A stretch of 64,000 nucleotides of DNA from Puniceibacterium antarcticum (GCF_002760615.1 NZ_AWWI01000047.1:62001-126000), one strand, 5' to 3'. Shown: positions 32,597-41,769, counted from the stretch's first letter. Numbers and translations are program-made. The notes: generated from the letters alone by a model not told the origin.

Positions 32597-34165
32597 ATGT
32601 CCCGAGTCAACAATCCGGTTATGAGCGTGCTGAAAAATACAAAGTCAGACTGCCAGATCGGCCCGGTCCTTGTGATCGGTGCCGGGATTGGCGGACTCTG
32701 CGCTGCGCTCAGACTGGCTAATGCGGGTATTGACGTCACAATAATTGAACGTCACGGCGAACCGGGCGGCAAGATGCGGCAGGTGAATGGGGTTGATGCC
32801 GGCCCAACAGTGCTGACCATGCGTGACGTTTTCGATACGCTTTTCAGCGATATCGGTGAAAAGACAGAGGATCACGTGACCCTGATCCTGCAGGACATCC
32901 TTGCACGGCACTGGTGGCCCGGCACCGGCCCGCTGGATCTATACGCCAATCCCGAACGCAGCGCCGAGGCGATTGGACAGTTGTCAGGCCGACAATCGGC
33001 GCAAGAGTTCCGGGTTTTTTCAGCACGCGCCCAGAGGCTTTTCAACGGGTTTCAGGACCCTGTGATGAACACGCCTGTCCTACGACTTGGTGCGCTGGCA
33101 TATCATGTACTGCGCGACCCGGGGCTGATCCGCGCCATGGCACCACTCTCGTCCCTCTCCGGCTTGCTGGATCGATCCTTCAGCGATCCCCGTCTGCGCC
33201 AGCTTTTCGGCCGATACGCCACCTATGTCGGCGGGTCGCCCTATCACTCACCCGCCCTGCTCGCGCTGATCTGGCAGGCAGAGGCGGCAGGCGTCTGGTG
33301 CGTCAAGGGTGGGATGCACGCCCTGGCCCGCGCCATCGCGCGGCTGATCGAACGCCGCGGCGGCACGTTGCGTTATAACAGTCATGTCACGCGGATCGAG
33401 ACAGACAGCGACGGTGTGACCGGGGCGGTGCTGTCGGACGGTAGCACCCTGCCCGCCCGCCAGATCGTCTTTAACGGCGATCCCCGTGCGCTCTCCCTTG
33501 GCCTTTTAGGGCCGCAGGTCACATCTGTCGCGCCGCGAACAACACAAACGCCGCGCAGCCTGTCCGCCAATGTCTGGAGCTTTTCCTCTCCCCTCACCGG
33601 GCCGGAACTGGTGCATCACAACGTATTCTTCTGCGCCGACCCGCGTGCTGAATTCAACGATATCGCACAGGGACGCATCCCAACCGATCCGACGCTTTAT
33701 ATCTGTGCCGAGGATCGTGGTCAGGGCGTCACGCCACCGAAACAGGAACGGTTCGAGATCATCATGAACGCGCCACCGCTGAGCCAGCGCAAGGCACATC
33801 CAGAGGATTACGCCATATGTCACAGTCAGACCTTCAACAGCCTGTCCCGTTTCGGCCTGACCTTCGCACAATCGCCGGGACCAGAGGCGCTGACGACCCC
33901 CGAGGGGTTCGAGATACTGTTTCCCGGGACAGCCGGATCCCTTTACGGGCAGAGCCCGCACGGGATGACGGCGGCACTGAACCGGCCGGTGGCCGTGACC
34001 CACGTGCCGGGGCTGGTGCTGGCGGGGGGCGGTGTGCACCCGGGCGCGGGGGTGCCGATGGCGGCGCTTTCCGGCAGGCACGCGGCAGAGGCGATATTGA
34101 GGGGCCGAACTTCAACCTTGCCGTCCCGCCAAACGGCTACGCGTGGTGGTATATCGACGGCATAA
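32597..34165 (+). CDS. crtD: Hydroxyneurosporene/methoxyneurosporene desaturase CrtD
   Basis: 522 residues. CrtI-family phytoene-desaturase-like flavoprotein with the FAD motif VLVIGAGIGGLCAALRLANA and C-terminal GGVHPGAGVPMAALSGRHAAE. It introduces the C3,4 double bond in the spheroidene pathway. The first ATG (32597) is only five bases after an operator; an ATG at 32621 (MSVLKNTKS) may be the real start. Its last 70 bases overlap crtC as called here. Confidence 0.93.
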   Translation: MSRVNNPVMSVLKNTKSDCQIGPVLVIGAGIGGLCAALRLANAGIDVTIIERHGEPGGKMRQVNGVDAGPTVLTMRDVFDTLFSDIGEKTEDHVTLILQDILARHWWPGTGPLDLYANPERSAEAIGQLSGRQSAQEFRVFSARAQRLFNGFQDPVMNTPVLRLGALAYHVLRDPGLIRAMAPLSSLSGLLDRSFSDPRLRQLFGRYATYVGGSPYHSPALLALIWQAEAAGVWCVKGGMHALARAIARLIERRGGTLRYNSHVTRIETDSDGVTGAVLSDGSTLPARQIVFNGDPRALSLGLLGPQVTSVAPRTTQTPRSLSANVWSFSSPLTGPELVHHNVFFCADPRAEFNDIAQGRIPTDPTLYICAEDRGQGVTPPKQERFEIIMNAPPLSQRKAHPEDYAICHSQTFNSLSRFGLTFAQSPGPEALTTPEGFEILFPGTAGSLYGQSPHGMTAALNRPVAVTHVPGLVLAGGGVHPGAGVPMAALSGRHAAEAILRGRTSTLPSRQTATRGGISTA

Positions 34166-35031
34166 GCGCCGATGGGACCCGCGCCGTTTCCGTCATCGCC
34201 TTCATCGGATCGGTGTTTTCGCCCTGGTACCGCTGGTCCGGGCGGCGCGATCCGGAAAATCATGTGTGCATGAATGTCGCAACCTATGGCCCCGGCGGAC
34301 GCTTCACCATGACCGACAGAGGCCGCAGCGCCCTGCGTCAAAGCAAAGACAGTTTGCAGATTGGCCCATCGTCGATGCGCTGGGACGGCAACACCTTGGT
34401 GATCCAAATCAACGAGCTATCGGCGCCACCCCTCATTTCGCGCTTACGGGGGGAAATCCGCCTGTCCCCGCGCGCGGTGACAGATCGCGAACTGGCCCTG
34501 ACCCCGGATGGCGCGCATATCTGGCGCCCCTTCTCACCGGTCTCAGACATATCCGTCGTGCTCGAAGCAAAGGGTTGGCAGTGGGATGGGCATGGTTATT
34601 TCGATGCAAATTTCGGCACGCGCGCATTGGAAGAGGATTTTGCCGTCTGGACCTGGGGACGGTACCCGTCACACGGCGGCAGCACATGCTTTTACGACGC
34701 GCAGCGGCTGGACGGATCCGAACTTGCCGCCGGCTTTCATTTCACTGCCGAGGGTAGAGCAGACGCTATTGCCCTGCCACCGAAACGCCCTTTGTCCCGC
34801 TCGCTTTGGGCGGTAAAGCGCGAAACACGTGGAGATCCGCTATCGCAGCCAAGGCAGGTGATGAACATGCTGGATGCGCCGTTCTATTCCCGCTCGATGG
34901 TCAGGACCGTTCTGGATGGCCAGCCTTGTGTGGGTGTCCACGAGGCGCTTGATCTAAAACGATTCCGCTCGCCCCTTATCAAGCCGATGCTTGCGATTCG
35001 GGTGCCGCGCCGGGCCGGCTGGGTTTTCTGA
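34096..35031 (+). CDS. crtC: Hydroxyneurosporene synthase (carotenoid 1,2-hydratase)
   Basis: About 311 residues from the proposed start. Family stretches are NGYAWWYIDGISADG, IAFIGSVFSPWYRWSGRR and YFDANFGTRALEEDFAVWTW. CrtC adds water across the C1,2 double bond of neurosporene. The homologous part begins near GPNFNLAVPP, but the frame has no ATG, GTG, TTG or CTG between 33817 and there. I place the start at an ATT codon (34096), preceded by AGAGG; the only ATG (33817) would give 93 extra residues read out of frame from crtD. Gene identity is firm, the start is not. Confidence 0.85.
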   Translation: MEGPNFNLAVPPNGYAWWYIDGISADGTRAVSVIAFIGSVFSPWYRWSGRRDPENHVCMNVATYGPGGRFTMTDRGRSALRQSKDSLQIGPSSMRWDGNTLVIQINELSAPPLISRLRGEIRLSPRAVTDRELALTPDGAHIWRPFSPVSDISVVLEAKGWQWDGHGYFDANFGTRALEEDFAVWTWGRYPSHGGSTCFYDAQRLDGSELAAGFHFTAEGRADAIALPPKRPLSRSLWAVKRETRGDPLSQPRQVMNMLDAPFYSRSMVRTVLDGQPCVGVHEALDLKRFRSPLIKPMLAIRVPRRAGWVF

Positions 35032-35044
35032 TTGGAACGCCGGA

Positions 35045-35090
35045 GCTGGCGCCAGCCCCCGAAGCCCCGGATATTTTTGGGCAGATCAAG
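35045..35090 (+). repeat. Dispersed repeat B, copy 3 (3' of crtC)
   Basis: Begins with the palindrome GCTGGCGCCAGC (35045-35056), then CCCCGAAGCCCCGG and ATATTTTTGGGCAGATCAAG. It shares the CCGGATATTTTTGGGCAGAT core with 19182-19249 and lies 14 bases after the crtC stop. Confidence 0.65.
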
Positions 35091-35114
35091 GCAAGTCCGG
35101 AGTTTTTAAATCAC

Positions 35115-35129
35115 CCTTCCGAAGGAAGG
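35115..35129. terminator. Small stem-loop between convergent crtC and tspO
   Basis: CCTTCC-GAA-GGAAGG, a perfect six-base stem. On the minus strand it is followed by GTGATTTAAAAACT, so it could weakly end the crtIB-tspO transcript. No clear U-run exists on either side. Confidence 0.35.
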
Positions 35130-35162
35130 CGTTTCACGATCGAGTCCATTCGGTTTCGCAGA

Positions 35163-35621
35163 TCAGGCCTTTTCAGGATTTCGTTGCCACACAGATGCAT
35201 TCAGAGCACCGGCAATAGTGACCCAAACCAGATAGGGCACGAATAAGGCCGCAGCGATGAAATCCACTTGGTATAGTGCAAGCAAGGTCACCGCGACCGA
35301 CGCCCACAGTGCAGACAGCACGATCATCCCGAGCTTGATCTTCTTGAGGCCGAAAAACACCGGTGTCCACAATCCGTTCAAAGCGATCTGAAGCGACCAG
35401 AGCGCCAGTGCGATGCTGTTGTCTGGCGCCATTGCGGCCCTGGTACCCGCTGTCGCCATGCAGACATAAAGCATCGTCCAGACAACCGGAAAGGCCCAGT
35501 CGGGCGGCGTCCATGACGGCTTTGAAAGATCACGATACCATTGGCCGGGGGCAAAAAGGCCACCCGTGGAACCGGCTGAAAAACACGCGGCAAGGAATAT
35601 GACAAACAGAGCCCAAAACAT
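35163..35621 (-). CDS. tspO: TspO/MBR family tryptophan-rich sensory protein
   Basis: 152 residues with five hydrophobic segments, the TspO fold. Conserved stretches: LSKPSWTPPDWAFPVVWTMLY, in part, and LNGLWTPVFFGLKK. In R. sphaeroides the outer-membrane TspO affects porphyrin handling and negatively modulates PpsR-controlled genes. The ATG at 35621 lies four bases after the crtB stop, indicating coupling; a longer frame would overlap crtB. Position beside crtI-crtB is as in R. sphaeroides. Confidence 0.94.
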   Translation of the reverse strand: MFWALFVIFLAACFSAGSTGGLFAPGQWYRDLSKPSWTPPDWAFPVVWTMLYVCMATAGTRAAMAPDNSIALALWSLQIALNGLWTPVFFGLKKIKLGMIVLSALWASVAVTLLALYQVDFIAAALFVPYLVWVTIAGALNASVWQRNPEKA

Positions 35622-35625
35622 GCCC

Positions 35626-36666
35626 TTAAGTAGAGCGCGCCGATCCCCCTTGCAAGGCCTTACGCCTTTCATGATCCGTGGCTGTCAACTGTGTCAGTGT
35701 GCTGAACAACCCGTCCTTCCGGCTCCAGACAGTCTTGCGTTCCGCAGCGGCCGACACAAGGAAGGCAACCTCGTCCAACGGACGGGCATAAAGCACGGCA
35801 GAGCGGGGCATCACGAGTGTGGTAGCCGCGCGGGTTGCCGATAGCATCAGCCAGCCGATCTTTTGCGCCTTGGAGGTGCGTGCCCGGGTTGAGATCGAAT
35901 CATAGCCGACCTGCTGCACCTCGCGCCCGATGCCCGCATAGATATGGCGGGCGGCGTAAATGCCGGGCCGGCAGCTTGCGGGCAGGGCGGCGATGCCAGC
36001 CTCTGAGCGGTTGTAGAGCCTCGTTGCCTCGCTCACCAGCTGGCGGGTCATGTGGCGGATCGGTTTGGTGGCTTTGGGTGAGTCGAGGAAGTGTTCCGAG
36101 TCTATCCCGGCCTCGGCAAGCCAGTCTGTGGGCAGGTAGAGTCGCCGTTCCAGCGCATCTTCGCCCACATCGCGGGCAATATTCGTCAGCTGCATCGCCA
36201 CGCCCAGATCGCAGGCACGGGCCAGCGCATCGGGATCACGCACCCGCATCAGCACACACATCATCGCCCCCACAGCCGAAGCAACCCGCGCGGAATATTC
36301 AAACAATTCGGACAGGGTGGCATAGCGCCGGCCCGTCGCATCCCAGGCAAGTCCCTCAAGCAGGGCCTCGGGCAGGGCGCGGGGCATCTCGAATTCCTCG
36401 ACCACAGCGGTAAAGGCACGGTCGGGCGCCGCATTGCGGGGCCGGCCCTGATAGACGCGCTCAAGCCTGTCCTGCAGCGACAGCACGGCGGCGGCCTTGT
36501 GCACTTGCAGATCCACCGCATCATCCGCAAGTCGGCAAAACGCATAGAGCGCCAGCGCCGGGTTGCGGACACGCCCGGGCAACAGCCGGGACGCGGCGTG
36601 AAAGGATAAGGAGCCATGACGGATCGCGTCGGTACAGGCCTGCATATCGCCGGGATGGATGCTCAT
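35626..36666 (-). CDS. crtB: 15-cis-phytoene synthase
   Basis: 346 residues. Squalene/phytoene synthase family with both Asp-rich motifs: FCRLADDAVD (near 43-52) and NIARDVGEDALERRLYLP. It joins two GGPP molecules into phytoene. The start at 36666 overlaps the crtI stop by four bases; tspO follows after four bases. Length and order (crtI-crtB) are standard. Confidence 0.96.
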   Translation of the reverse strand: MSIHPGDMQACTDAIRHGSLSFHAASRLLPGRVRNPALALYAFCRLADDAVDLQVHKAAAVLSLQDRLERVYQGRPRNAAPDRAFTAVVEEFEMPRALPEALLEGLAWDATGRRYATLSELFEYSARVASAVGAMMCVLMRVRDPDALARACDLGVAMQLTNIARDVGEDALERRLYLPTDWLAEAGIDSEHFLDSPKATKPIRHMTRQLVSEATRLYNRSEAGIAALPASCRPGIYAARHIYAGIGREVQQVGYDSISTRARTSKAQKIGWLMLSATRAATTLVMPRSAVLYARPLDEVAFLVSAAAERKTVWSRKDGLFSTLTQLTATDHERRKALQGGSARST

Positions 36667-38213
36667 GTTTTCACCACTTCAGGATCTGGAACCAGTTGGC
36701 TGAGGACCTCTGCCGAGGCGATGACACCCGGCAGGCCAGCCCCGGGATGGGTGCCGGCACCGGTGAGGTAGAGGCCTGCGACCTCCTCAGATACGTTATG
36801 CGGGCGGAACCAGGCCGATTGCAGGATGCGCGGTTCAATCGAAAACCCCGTGCCAAAGGGCGAGAGATACCGGTCGCGAAAGGTTTCGGGTGTGAAAACT
36901 TCTGACGGGCCGATGTGCGCGGCAAAGCCGGGCAGGAGCTGTTCATCAAGGATCTTGGTCATCTTGGCGAGGTAGGCGTCCTTTTCAGCCGACCAGTCGA
37001 CCGGGGTCTTGTGGCCCAGATGCGGCACCGGGCTGAGCACGTAAAAGGTATCATCCCCCTCGGGCGCGACGCCGGGGTCGGTCACGCTGGGCCGGTGAAC
37101 ATACAGCGACATGTCATCGGACAGCTTGCCGTTCAGAAAGATGTCGTTGATCAGACCCTTGTAACGCGGTCCGTTCAGGATGGTGTGGTGGCCCACATCC
37201 TTCCATTTGTGCGCAGTGCCCTTGGTCCCGAAATACCAGACAAAGAGGCCCATAGACCAGCGCGCCTTGTGCAGTTTCTTACGGGTCCAGCGGTGCCGGT
37301 CATGATTGCGCATCAGGGTTTCATAGGTGAAACCGGCGTCAGCATTGGACACCACTATATCGGCAGTCACGATCTCGCCGGATTTCAGGCGTACCCCATG
37401 AGCGCGATTCCCCTTGATCAGGATCTCGTCAACTTCGGTCTCCATCCGCATCAGGCCACCCTGATCCTCGATCACACCGGCCATTGCCTGGGCAATCGCG
37501 GCGACACCACCTTGGGCGTAATGCACGCCAAAGTTCTTTTCGAGGTGGCTGACGAGGATATACATTGACGTCACGTTGAACGGATCCCCGCCGATGAACA
37601 GCGGATGAAAGGACAGCGCCATGCGCAACCGTTCATCTTTGACCCGCCGCGCGGCATGGGCATAAACAGAGCGGTCGGCGCGCAGACGGATGAATTTTGG
37701 CAGGGTGGTGATCAGGTCGCGCAGACGGTGCATGGAGCGACGGCCCAGATCCTCGAACCCGAACCAGTAACGTTTTTCGCTATCATCGAGGAATTTTTCG
37801 TATCCCGCCAGATCACCCGGGGACAGGCGCGACACCTCTGACTTCATCGCCTCTATACTTTGGCGGGCGGAAAAGGTCGATCCGTCGGGCCAGCGAATCT
37901 CGTAAAAGGGATCGAGCGCAGTAACTTCGACCTCCTTGTGAAAATCGCGACCACAGGCGGCCCAAAGTTCCTTGAACACCTGTGGGACCGTCACGATGGT
38001 CGGCCCCAGATCAAACCGGTGTCCGTCGCGCCAAAGGCAGGACCCGCGCCCACCGGGCACATCCAGCCTGTCGATTACCGTGACCCGGTAGCCCCGCGCG
38101 CCCAGTCGCATGGCCGAGGCAAGACCGCCAAGGCCGGCGCCGATGACCACCGCATGCGGGGCCTTGGACATCTTTGATGCGACCGAAAAGGATGTGTCGA
38201 TTTTTGTCATCAT
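36663..38213 (-). CDS. crtI: Phytoene desaturase
   Basis: 516 residues. FAD-binding motif HAVVIGAGLGGLASAMRLGA near the N-terminus and the bacterial-type desaturase signature GTHPGAGLPGVIASAEVL near the C-terminus. In purple bacteria making spheroidene it catalyses three desaturations to neurosporene. Two ATGs in a row are possible starts. Two PpsR operators lie in the divergent promoter shared with crtA, 17 bases upstream and further out. Confidence 0.96.
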   Translation of the reverse strand: MMTKIDTSFSVASKMSKAPHAVVIGAGLGGLASAMRLGARGYRVTVIDRLDVPGGRGSCLWRDGHRFDLGPTIVTVPQVFKELWAACGRDFHKEVEVTALDPFYEIRWPDGSTFSARQSIEAMKSEVSRLSPGDLAGYEKFLDDSEKRYWFGFEDLGRRSMHRLRDLITTLPKFIRLRADRSVYAHAARRVKDERLRMALSFHPLFIGGDPFNVTSMYILVSHLEKNFGVHYAQGGVAAIAQAMAGVIEDQGGLMRMETEVDEILIKGNRAHGVRLKSGEIVTADIVVSNADAGFTYETLMRNHDRHRWTRKKLHKARWSMGLFVWYFGTKGTAHKWKDVGHHTILNGPRYKGLINDIFLNGKLSDDMSLYVHRPSVTDPGVAPEGDDTFYVLSPVPHLGHKTPVDWSAEKDAYLAKMTKILDEQLLPGFAAHIGPSEVFTPETFRDRYLSPFGTGFSIEPRILQSAWFRPHNVSEEVAGLYLTGAGTHPGAGLPGVIASAEVLSQLVPDPEVVKT

Positions 38214-38229
38214 ACCTCAACGCTACATG

Positions 38230-38247
38230 TGTCAACTTAATCTGACA
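38230..38247. promoter_or_regulatory. PpsR/CrtJ operator upstream of crtI
   Basis: TGTCAACTTAATCTGACA, a strong match, 17 bases from the crtI start codon. Confidence 0.85.
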
Positions 38248-38307
38248 ATCTTTTCTCATCACGTCTAGTCTGGCGTGGTTCTTTCTTTTCATTACAGTGA
38301 ATACATG

Positions 38308-38325
38308 TCAGACTAAATTGACACT
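38308..38325. promoter_or_regulatory. PpsR/CrtJ operator upstream of crtA
   Basis: TGTCAGACTAAATTGACA, a strong match, 14 bases before the crtA start and 60 bases from the crtI-proximal site. A split pair between crtI and crtA is known for Rhodobacter. Confidence 0.85.
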
Positions 38326-38338
38326 TTGATGGTGAACA

Positions 38339-39055
38339 ATGCAGATCGTCAGCCTCAGCTTCTTTCGCTTTGCCTCGCCTCTGGCGCGGTTCTGGGCGCT
38401 TGGGATGATGGGGGTGGCACGTCTGTCGATGCCGCGAATCGCAGGGATCGGGTTCTGGAAACTCTGCGGGTCCGGCACGGGCGAGGGGTTTACCCCGCTG
38501 CCCAACACCGCCGTCTATGCCATCCTCGCCACCTGGCCCGACCTTGGCACCGCACAGCGCCAGACCGGCACAGCCTCCCTGTTCCGACGCTACCGCAGCC
38601 GCGCCTGCGAATCCTGGACTCTGTTTCTCAGCCCGATTTCTGCGCGGGGGGAATGGTCAGGTGCCAGCCCCTTTGTACCGCAAAAGGACGACTCGACCGG
38701 CCCCATCGCCGCCCTGACACGCGCCACAATCAAACCGCGCCGTGCCTTGCGCTTTTGGGCGCGGGTGCCCGACATTTCTCAGGTCATCGGCGCTGATCCG
38801 AACGTGTTGTTCAAGATCGGTATAGGTGAACTGCCGCTGCTGCATCAGATCACCTTTTCCATCTGGCCTGATACCGAAACCATGGCCCATTTTGCCCGGC
38901 ATGACGGGCCACATGCCCGCGCCATCCGGGCGGTGCGCGACGGTGCGTGGTTCCGCGAAGAACTTTATGCCCGCTTCCGCATCACAGCCGAAGCTGGCCA
39001 GTGGGACGGTGTAAGCCCCCGCATTCTGACAGACATCAAGGAGACCGCCGCATGA
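38339..39055 (+). CDS. crtA: Spheroidene monooxygenase
   Basis: 238 residues. CrtA-type oxygenase with conserved GFWKLCGSGTGEGFTP (38-53, in part) and the stretch FKIGIGELPLLHQITFSIW. It adds the C2 keto group converting spheroidene to spheroidenone when oxygen is present. The ATG at 38339 follows a weak GGTGA. Its stop overlaps the bchI ATG by four bases, putting crtA at the head of the crtA-bchIDO operon. Confidence 0.95.
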   Translation: MQIVSLSFFRFASPLARFWALGMMGVARLSMPRIAGIGFWKLCGSGTGEGFTPLPNTAVYAILATWPDLGTAQRQTGTASLFRRYRSRACESWTLFLSPISARGEWSGASPFVPQKDDSTGPIAALTRATIKPRRALRFWARVPDISQVIGADPNVLFKIGIGELPLLHQITFSIWPDTETMAHFARHDGPHARAIRAVRDGAWFREELYARFRITAEAGQWDGVSPRILTDIKETAA

Positions 39056-40056
39056 GACAGCCCTTTCCCTTTTCCGCGATTGTCGGTCAGGAGGCAATGA
39101 AACAGGCCATGGTGCTGACCGCGGTTGATCCCGGCATCGGCGGGGTTCTGGTGTTTGGTGACCGGGGCACCGGTAAATCCACAGCCGTGCGCGCGCTCGC
39201 CGCCCTGTTGCCGCCGATCTCGGTCTTGGCCGGCAGCTCGACCAATGCTGCCAGTGCCGAAGATCAGCCGGACTGGGCCGATCCGCTGCCCGGCGACATA
39301 CACGACATTCCCACACCGGTGATCGACCTGCCGCTGGGGGCAAGCGAGGATCGCGTCGTCGGCGCGCTGGACATCGAACGCGCCCTGACACGTGGCGAAA
39401 AGGCATTCGAACCGGGGCTGCTCGCCCGCGCAAATCGCGGCTACCTTTATATAGACGAGGTCAATCTGCTGGAGGATCACATCGTCGACCTGCTGCTGGA
39501 CGTCGCCCAGTCGGGCGAGAATGTGATCGAACGCGAAGGCCTGTCGATTCGCCACGACGCGCGGTTTGTCCTTGTCGGCTCTGGCAACCCGGAAGAGGGC
39601 GAGCTGCGCCCGCAGCTGCTGGACCGGTTCGGCCTGTCAGTCGAGGTGCGTTCGCCCACAGACATCCCCGAACGGGTCGAGGTTATCCGCCGCCGCGCCG
39701 CCTTTGACACCAATCCGCAGGCCTTTCTGGACAAATGGAACCCCGAGGACGCCAAAATCCGCGATCAGATTCTGACCGCACGGGCCGCTTTGCCCAAGGT
39801 CGCAACATCGGACAAGACCCTGCACGACTGCGCCGAGCTCTGCGTTGCCCTCGGCTCGGACGGGCTGCGAGGAGAGCTGACATTGCTGCGCACCGCCCGC
39901 GCGCTGGCCGCCTATCAGGGCGACGCCGAGGTGACACGCACCCACATGCGCGCCGTCGCGCCGATGGCGTTGTCCCACCGTCTGCGCCGCGATCCGCTGG
40001 ACGAGGCCGGGTCAAGCACCCGCGTCATGCGCGCCGTCGAAGATGTCTTTGCATGA
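39052..40056 (+). CDS. bchI: Magnesium chelatase ATPase subunit I
   Basis: 334 residues. AAA+ ATPase with Walker A GDRGTGKST (36-44) and Walker B YLYIDEVNL (131-139). It forms rings with BchD that drive Mg insertion by BchH. The start at 39052 overlaps crtA and its stop overlaps bchD by four bases, so the crtA-bchI-bchD genes are translationally linked. Confidence 0.97.
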   Translation: MRQPFPFSAIVGQEAMKQAMVLTAVDPGIGGVLVFGDRGTGKSTAVRALAALLPPISVLAGSSTNAASAEDQPDWADPLPGDIHDIPTPVIDLPLGASEDRVVGALDIERALTRGEKAFEPGLLARANRGYLYIDEVNLLEDHIVDLLLDVAQSGENVIEREGLSIRHDARFVLVGSGNPEEGELRPQLLDRFGLSVEVRSPTDIPERVEVIRRRAAFDTNPQAFLDKWNPEDAKIRDQILTARAALPKVATSDKTLHDCAELCVALGSDGLRGELTLLRTARALAAYQGDAEVTRTHMRAVAPMALSHRLRRDPLDEAGSSTRVMRAVEDVFA

Positions 40057-41765
40057 AGCATGACGCGACAGAAGCCTGGGTGACCGGGCAGCTGGCCGTT
40101 CATTTGCTGGCCGTTGATCCCGGCGGGCTGGGCGGCTTGCACCTGCGCGCCCGGGCCGGCCCGGTGCGGACGGCATTTCTGGACGCACTGCCCGTGGGTT
40201 TGAAAACGGCCCGCAAGATCGGCGCAAATGTGCAGGACACGCAGCTGTTCGGCGGGATCGACATCAGCGCGACCCTGGCCGCCGGGCAGGTTGTCCGCTC
40301 GCACGGATTGCTCTCGGAACCTGTACCGCTGATGCTGACCATGGCCGAACGCTGCCCCCCGGGCCTTGCCGCGCGGCTGGCGCAGGCGATGGATGCCGGT
40401 CGGCAGCAGGCGCTGATCCTGATGGACGAAGGCTGTGACGAGGATGAGACCGCCCCCGCAACTCTGACCGAACGGCTGGCGTTTCACGTGAATCTCGACG
40501 GGCTGCGACCGGTCGATCTGGCCGAAATGGCGTTGGCACCGGACGAGATCAGCGCGGCTCAGGCGTGTCTGCCCGGTGTCACGGTTTCGGATGACATGCT
40601 GGCCCTGATGGTCGTGACTGCCGCACGGTTCGGCATCGACTCGCTGCGCGCACCGCTGCTAGCCCTTGCAGCGGCCCGGGCGCATGCCGCGCTGTCAGGG
40701 CGCCCCGAGGTTGAAGAAGACGACGCGCAGATCGCCGCGCAGCTGGTGTTTGCCCACCGCGCGACCCTGCTGCCACAGGAAGAAGAGGACGCAGCGCAAG
40801 AGCCAGACGAAGACACCTCTGCGGATCCCGAGGACAGCTCCAAGGATCAGCAGACCGAGGAACCGGACGTCGAGTCCGAGGAGGGCGGGCAGAACATTCC
40901 CCAGGACATGCTGATCGAGGCGGTCAAGGCATTTCTTCCGCCCGAAATTCTGTCCGCTCTGTCGCAAAAGAGCAAAGGCGGTGGCAAAGGTTCGGGCGGG
41001 GCCGGCCAGCGGCGCAAGGGAAACCGGCGCGGGCGGCCCTTGCCCTCGCGCCCCGGCAAGCTTGACGGTTCATCCCGGATCGACATCGTTGCCACCCTGC
41101 GCGCCGCCGCGCCCTGGCAGATGCTGCGCCGTGCCCAGACGCCAGACCGGGCCGGCCTGCTGATCCGCCCCTCGGACATCCATGTCAGGCGGTATCAAGA
41201 GATGTCGGACCGCCTGATCATTTTTGCCGTCGATGCCTCCGGCTCGTCTGCCATGGCGCGCCTGTCCGAAGCGAAGGGCGCGATCGAGCTGATGCTGGCC
41301 GAAGCCTATGCCCGCCGCGATCATGTGGCTTTGATCGCCTTTCGCGGTGAGCAGGCAGATCTGATCCTGCCGCCGACACGATCTCTGGTGCAAACCAAAC
41401 GCCGCCTGTCGGGCCTGCCCGGCGGCGGCGGCACACCTTTGGCGGCCGGCCTTCAGGCCAGCGCCGAACTGGCACGGCGGGTCATGGGGCAGGGGCTGTC
41501 GCCGGCTCTGGCGCTCCTGACCGACGGGCGCGCAAATGTGCCCTTGCCCGGCCGCACCGGACGCGCGGCGGCAACAGAGGATGCCGAAATCATGGCAGGA
41601 CTCGTGCGTCGGCTGAACATTCCCGCGGCGGTGGTCGATACCTCGGTGCGGCCCCGTCCGGAACTGAGCAAGCTCGCCGGCCTCATGGGTGCGCGCTATG
41701 TGCCGCTGCCCCGGGCCGATGCACAGGGGCTCAGCCGTGCCATCGGCGCGGCCATCGCGGACTGA
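40053..41765 (+). CDS. bchD: Magnesium chelatase subunit D
   Basis: 570 residues. An AAA-like N-terminal half lacking an intact Walker A, then an acidic, Pro/Glu-rich linker (about 242-278), a Gly/Arg-rich basic patch (about 308-330), and a C-terminal von Willebrand factor A domain with the MIDAS motif DASGSSA (394-400). BchD bridges BchI and BchH. Length matches Rhodobacter BchD. The GTG-free ATG start overlaps the bchI stop, and bchO follows after four bases. Confidence 0.96.
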   Translation: MKHDATEAWVTGQLAVHLLAVDPGGLGGLHLRARAGPVRTAFLDALPVGLKTARKIGANVQDTQLFGGIDISATLAAGQVVRSHGLLSEPVPLMLTMAERCPPGLAARLAQAMDAGRQQALILMDEGCDEDETAPATLTERLAFHVNLDGLRPVDLAEMALAPDEISAAQACLPGVTVSDDMLALMVVTAARFGIDSLRAPLLALAAARAHAALSGRPEVEEDDAQIAAQLVFAHRATLLPQEEEDAAQEPDEDTSADPEDSSKDQQTEEPDVESEEGGQNIPQDMLIEAVKAFLPPEILSALSQKSKGGGKGSGGAGQRRKGNRRGRPLPSRPGKLDGSSRIDIVATLRAAAPWQMLRRAQTPDRAGLLIRPSDIHVRRYQEMSDRLIIFAVDASGSSAMARLSEAKGAIELMLAEAYARRDHVALIAFRGEQADLILPPTRSLVQTKRRLSGLPGGGGTPLAAGLQASAELARRVMGQGLSPALALLTDGRANVPLPGRTGRAAATEDAEIMAGLVRRLNIPAAVVDTSVRPRPELSKLAGLMGARYVPLPRADAQGLSRAIGAAIAD

Positions 41766-41769
41766 CATC

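Noticed and set aside
33817-34095. N-terminal extension of crtC starting at ATG 33817
   Set aside because: The 93 residues are Gly/Arg/Ala-rich, read out of frame from the conserved crtD C-terminus, and have no family resemblance.
40479-40494. parS-like GTTTCACGTGAA inside bchD
   Set aside because: Three mismatches to the 16-base consensus and well away from parAB; likely coding coincidence.
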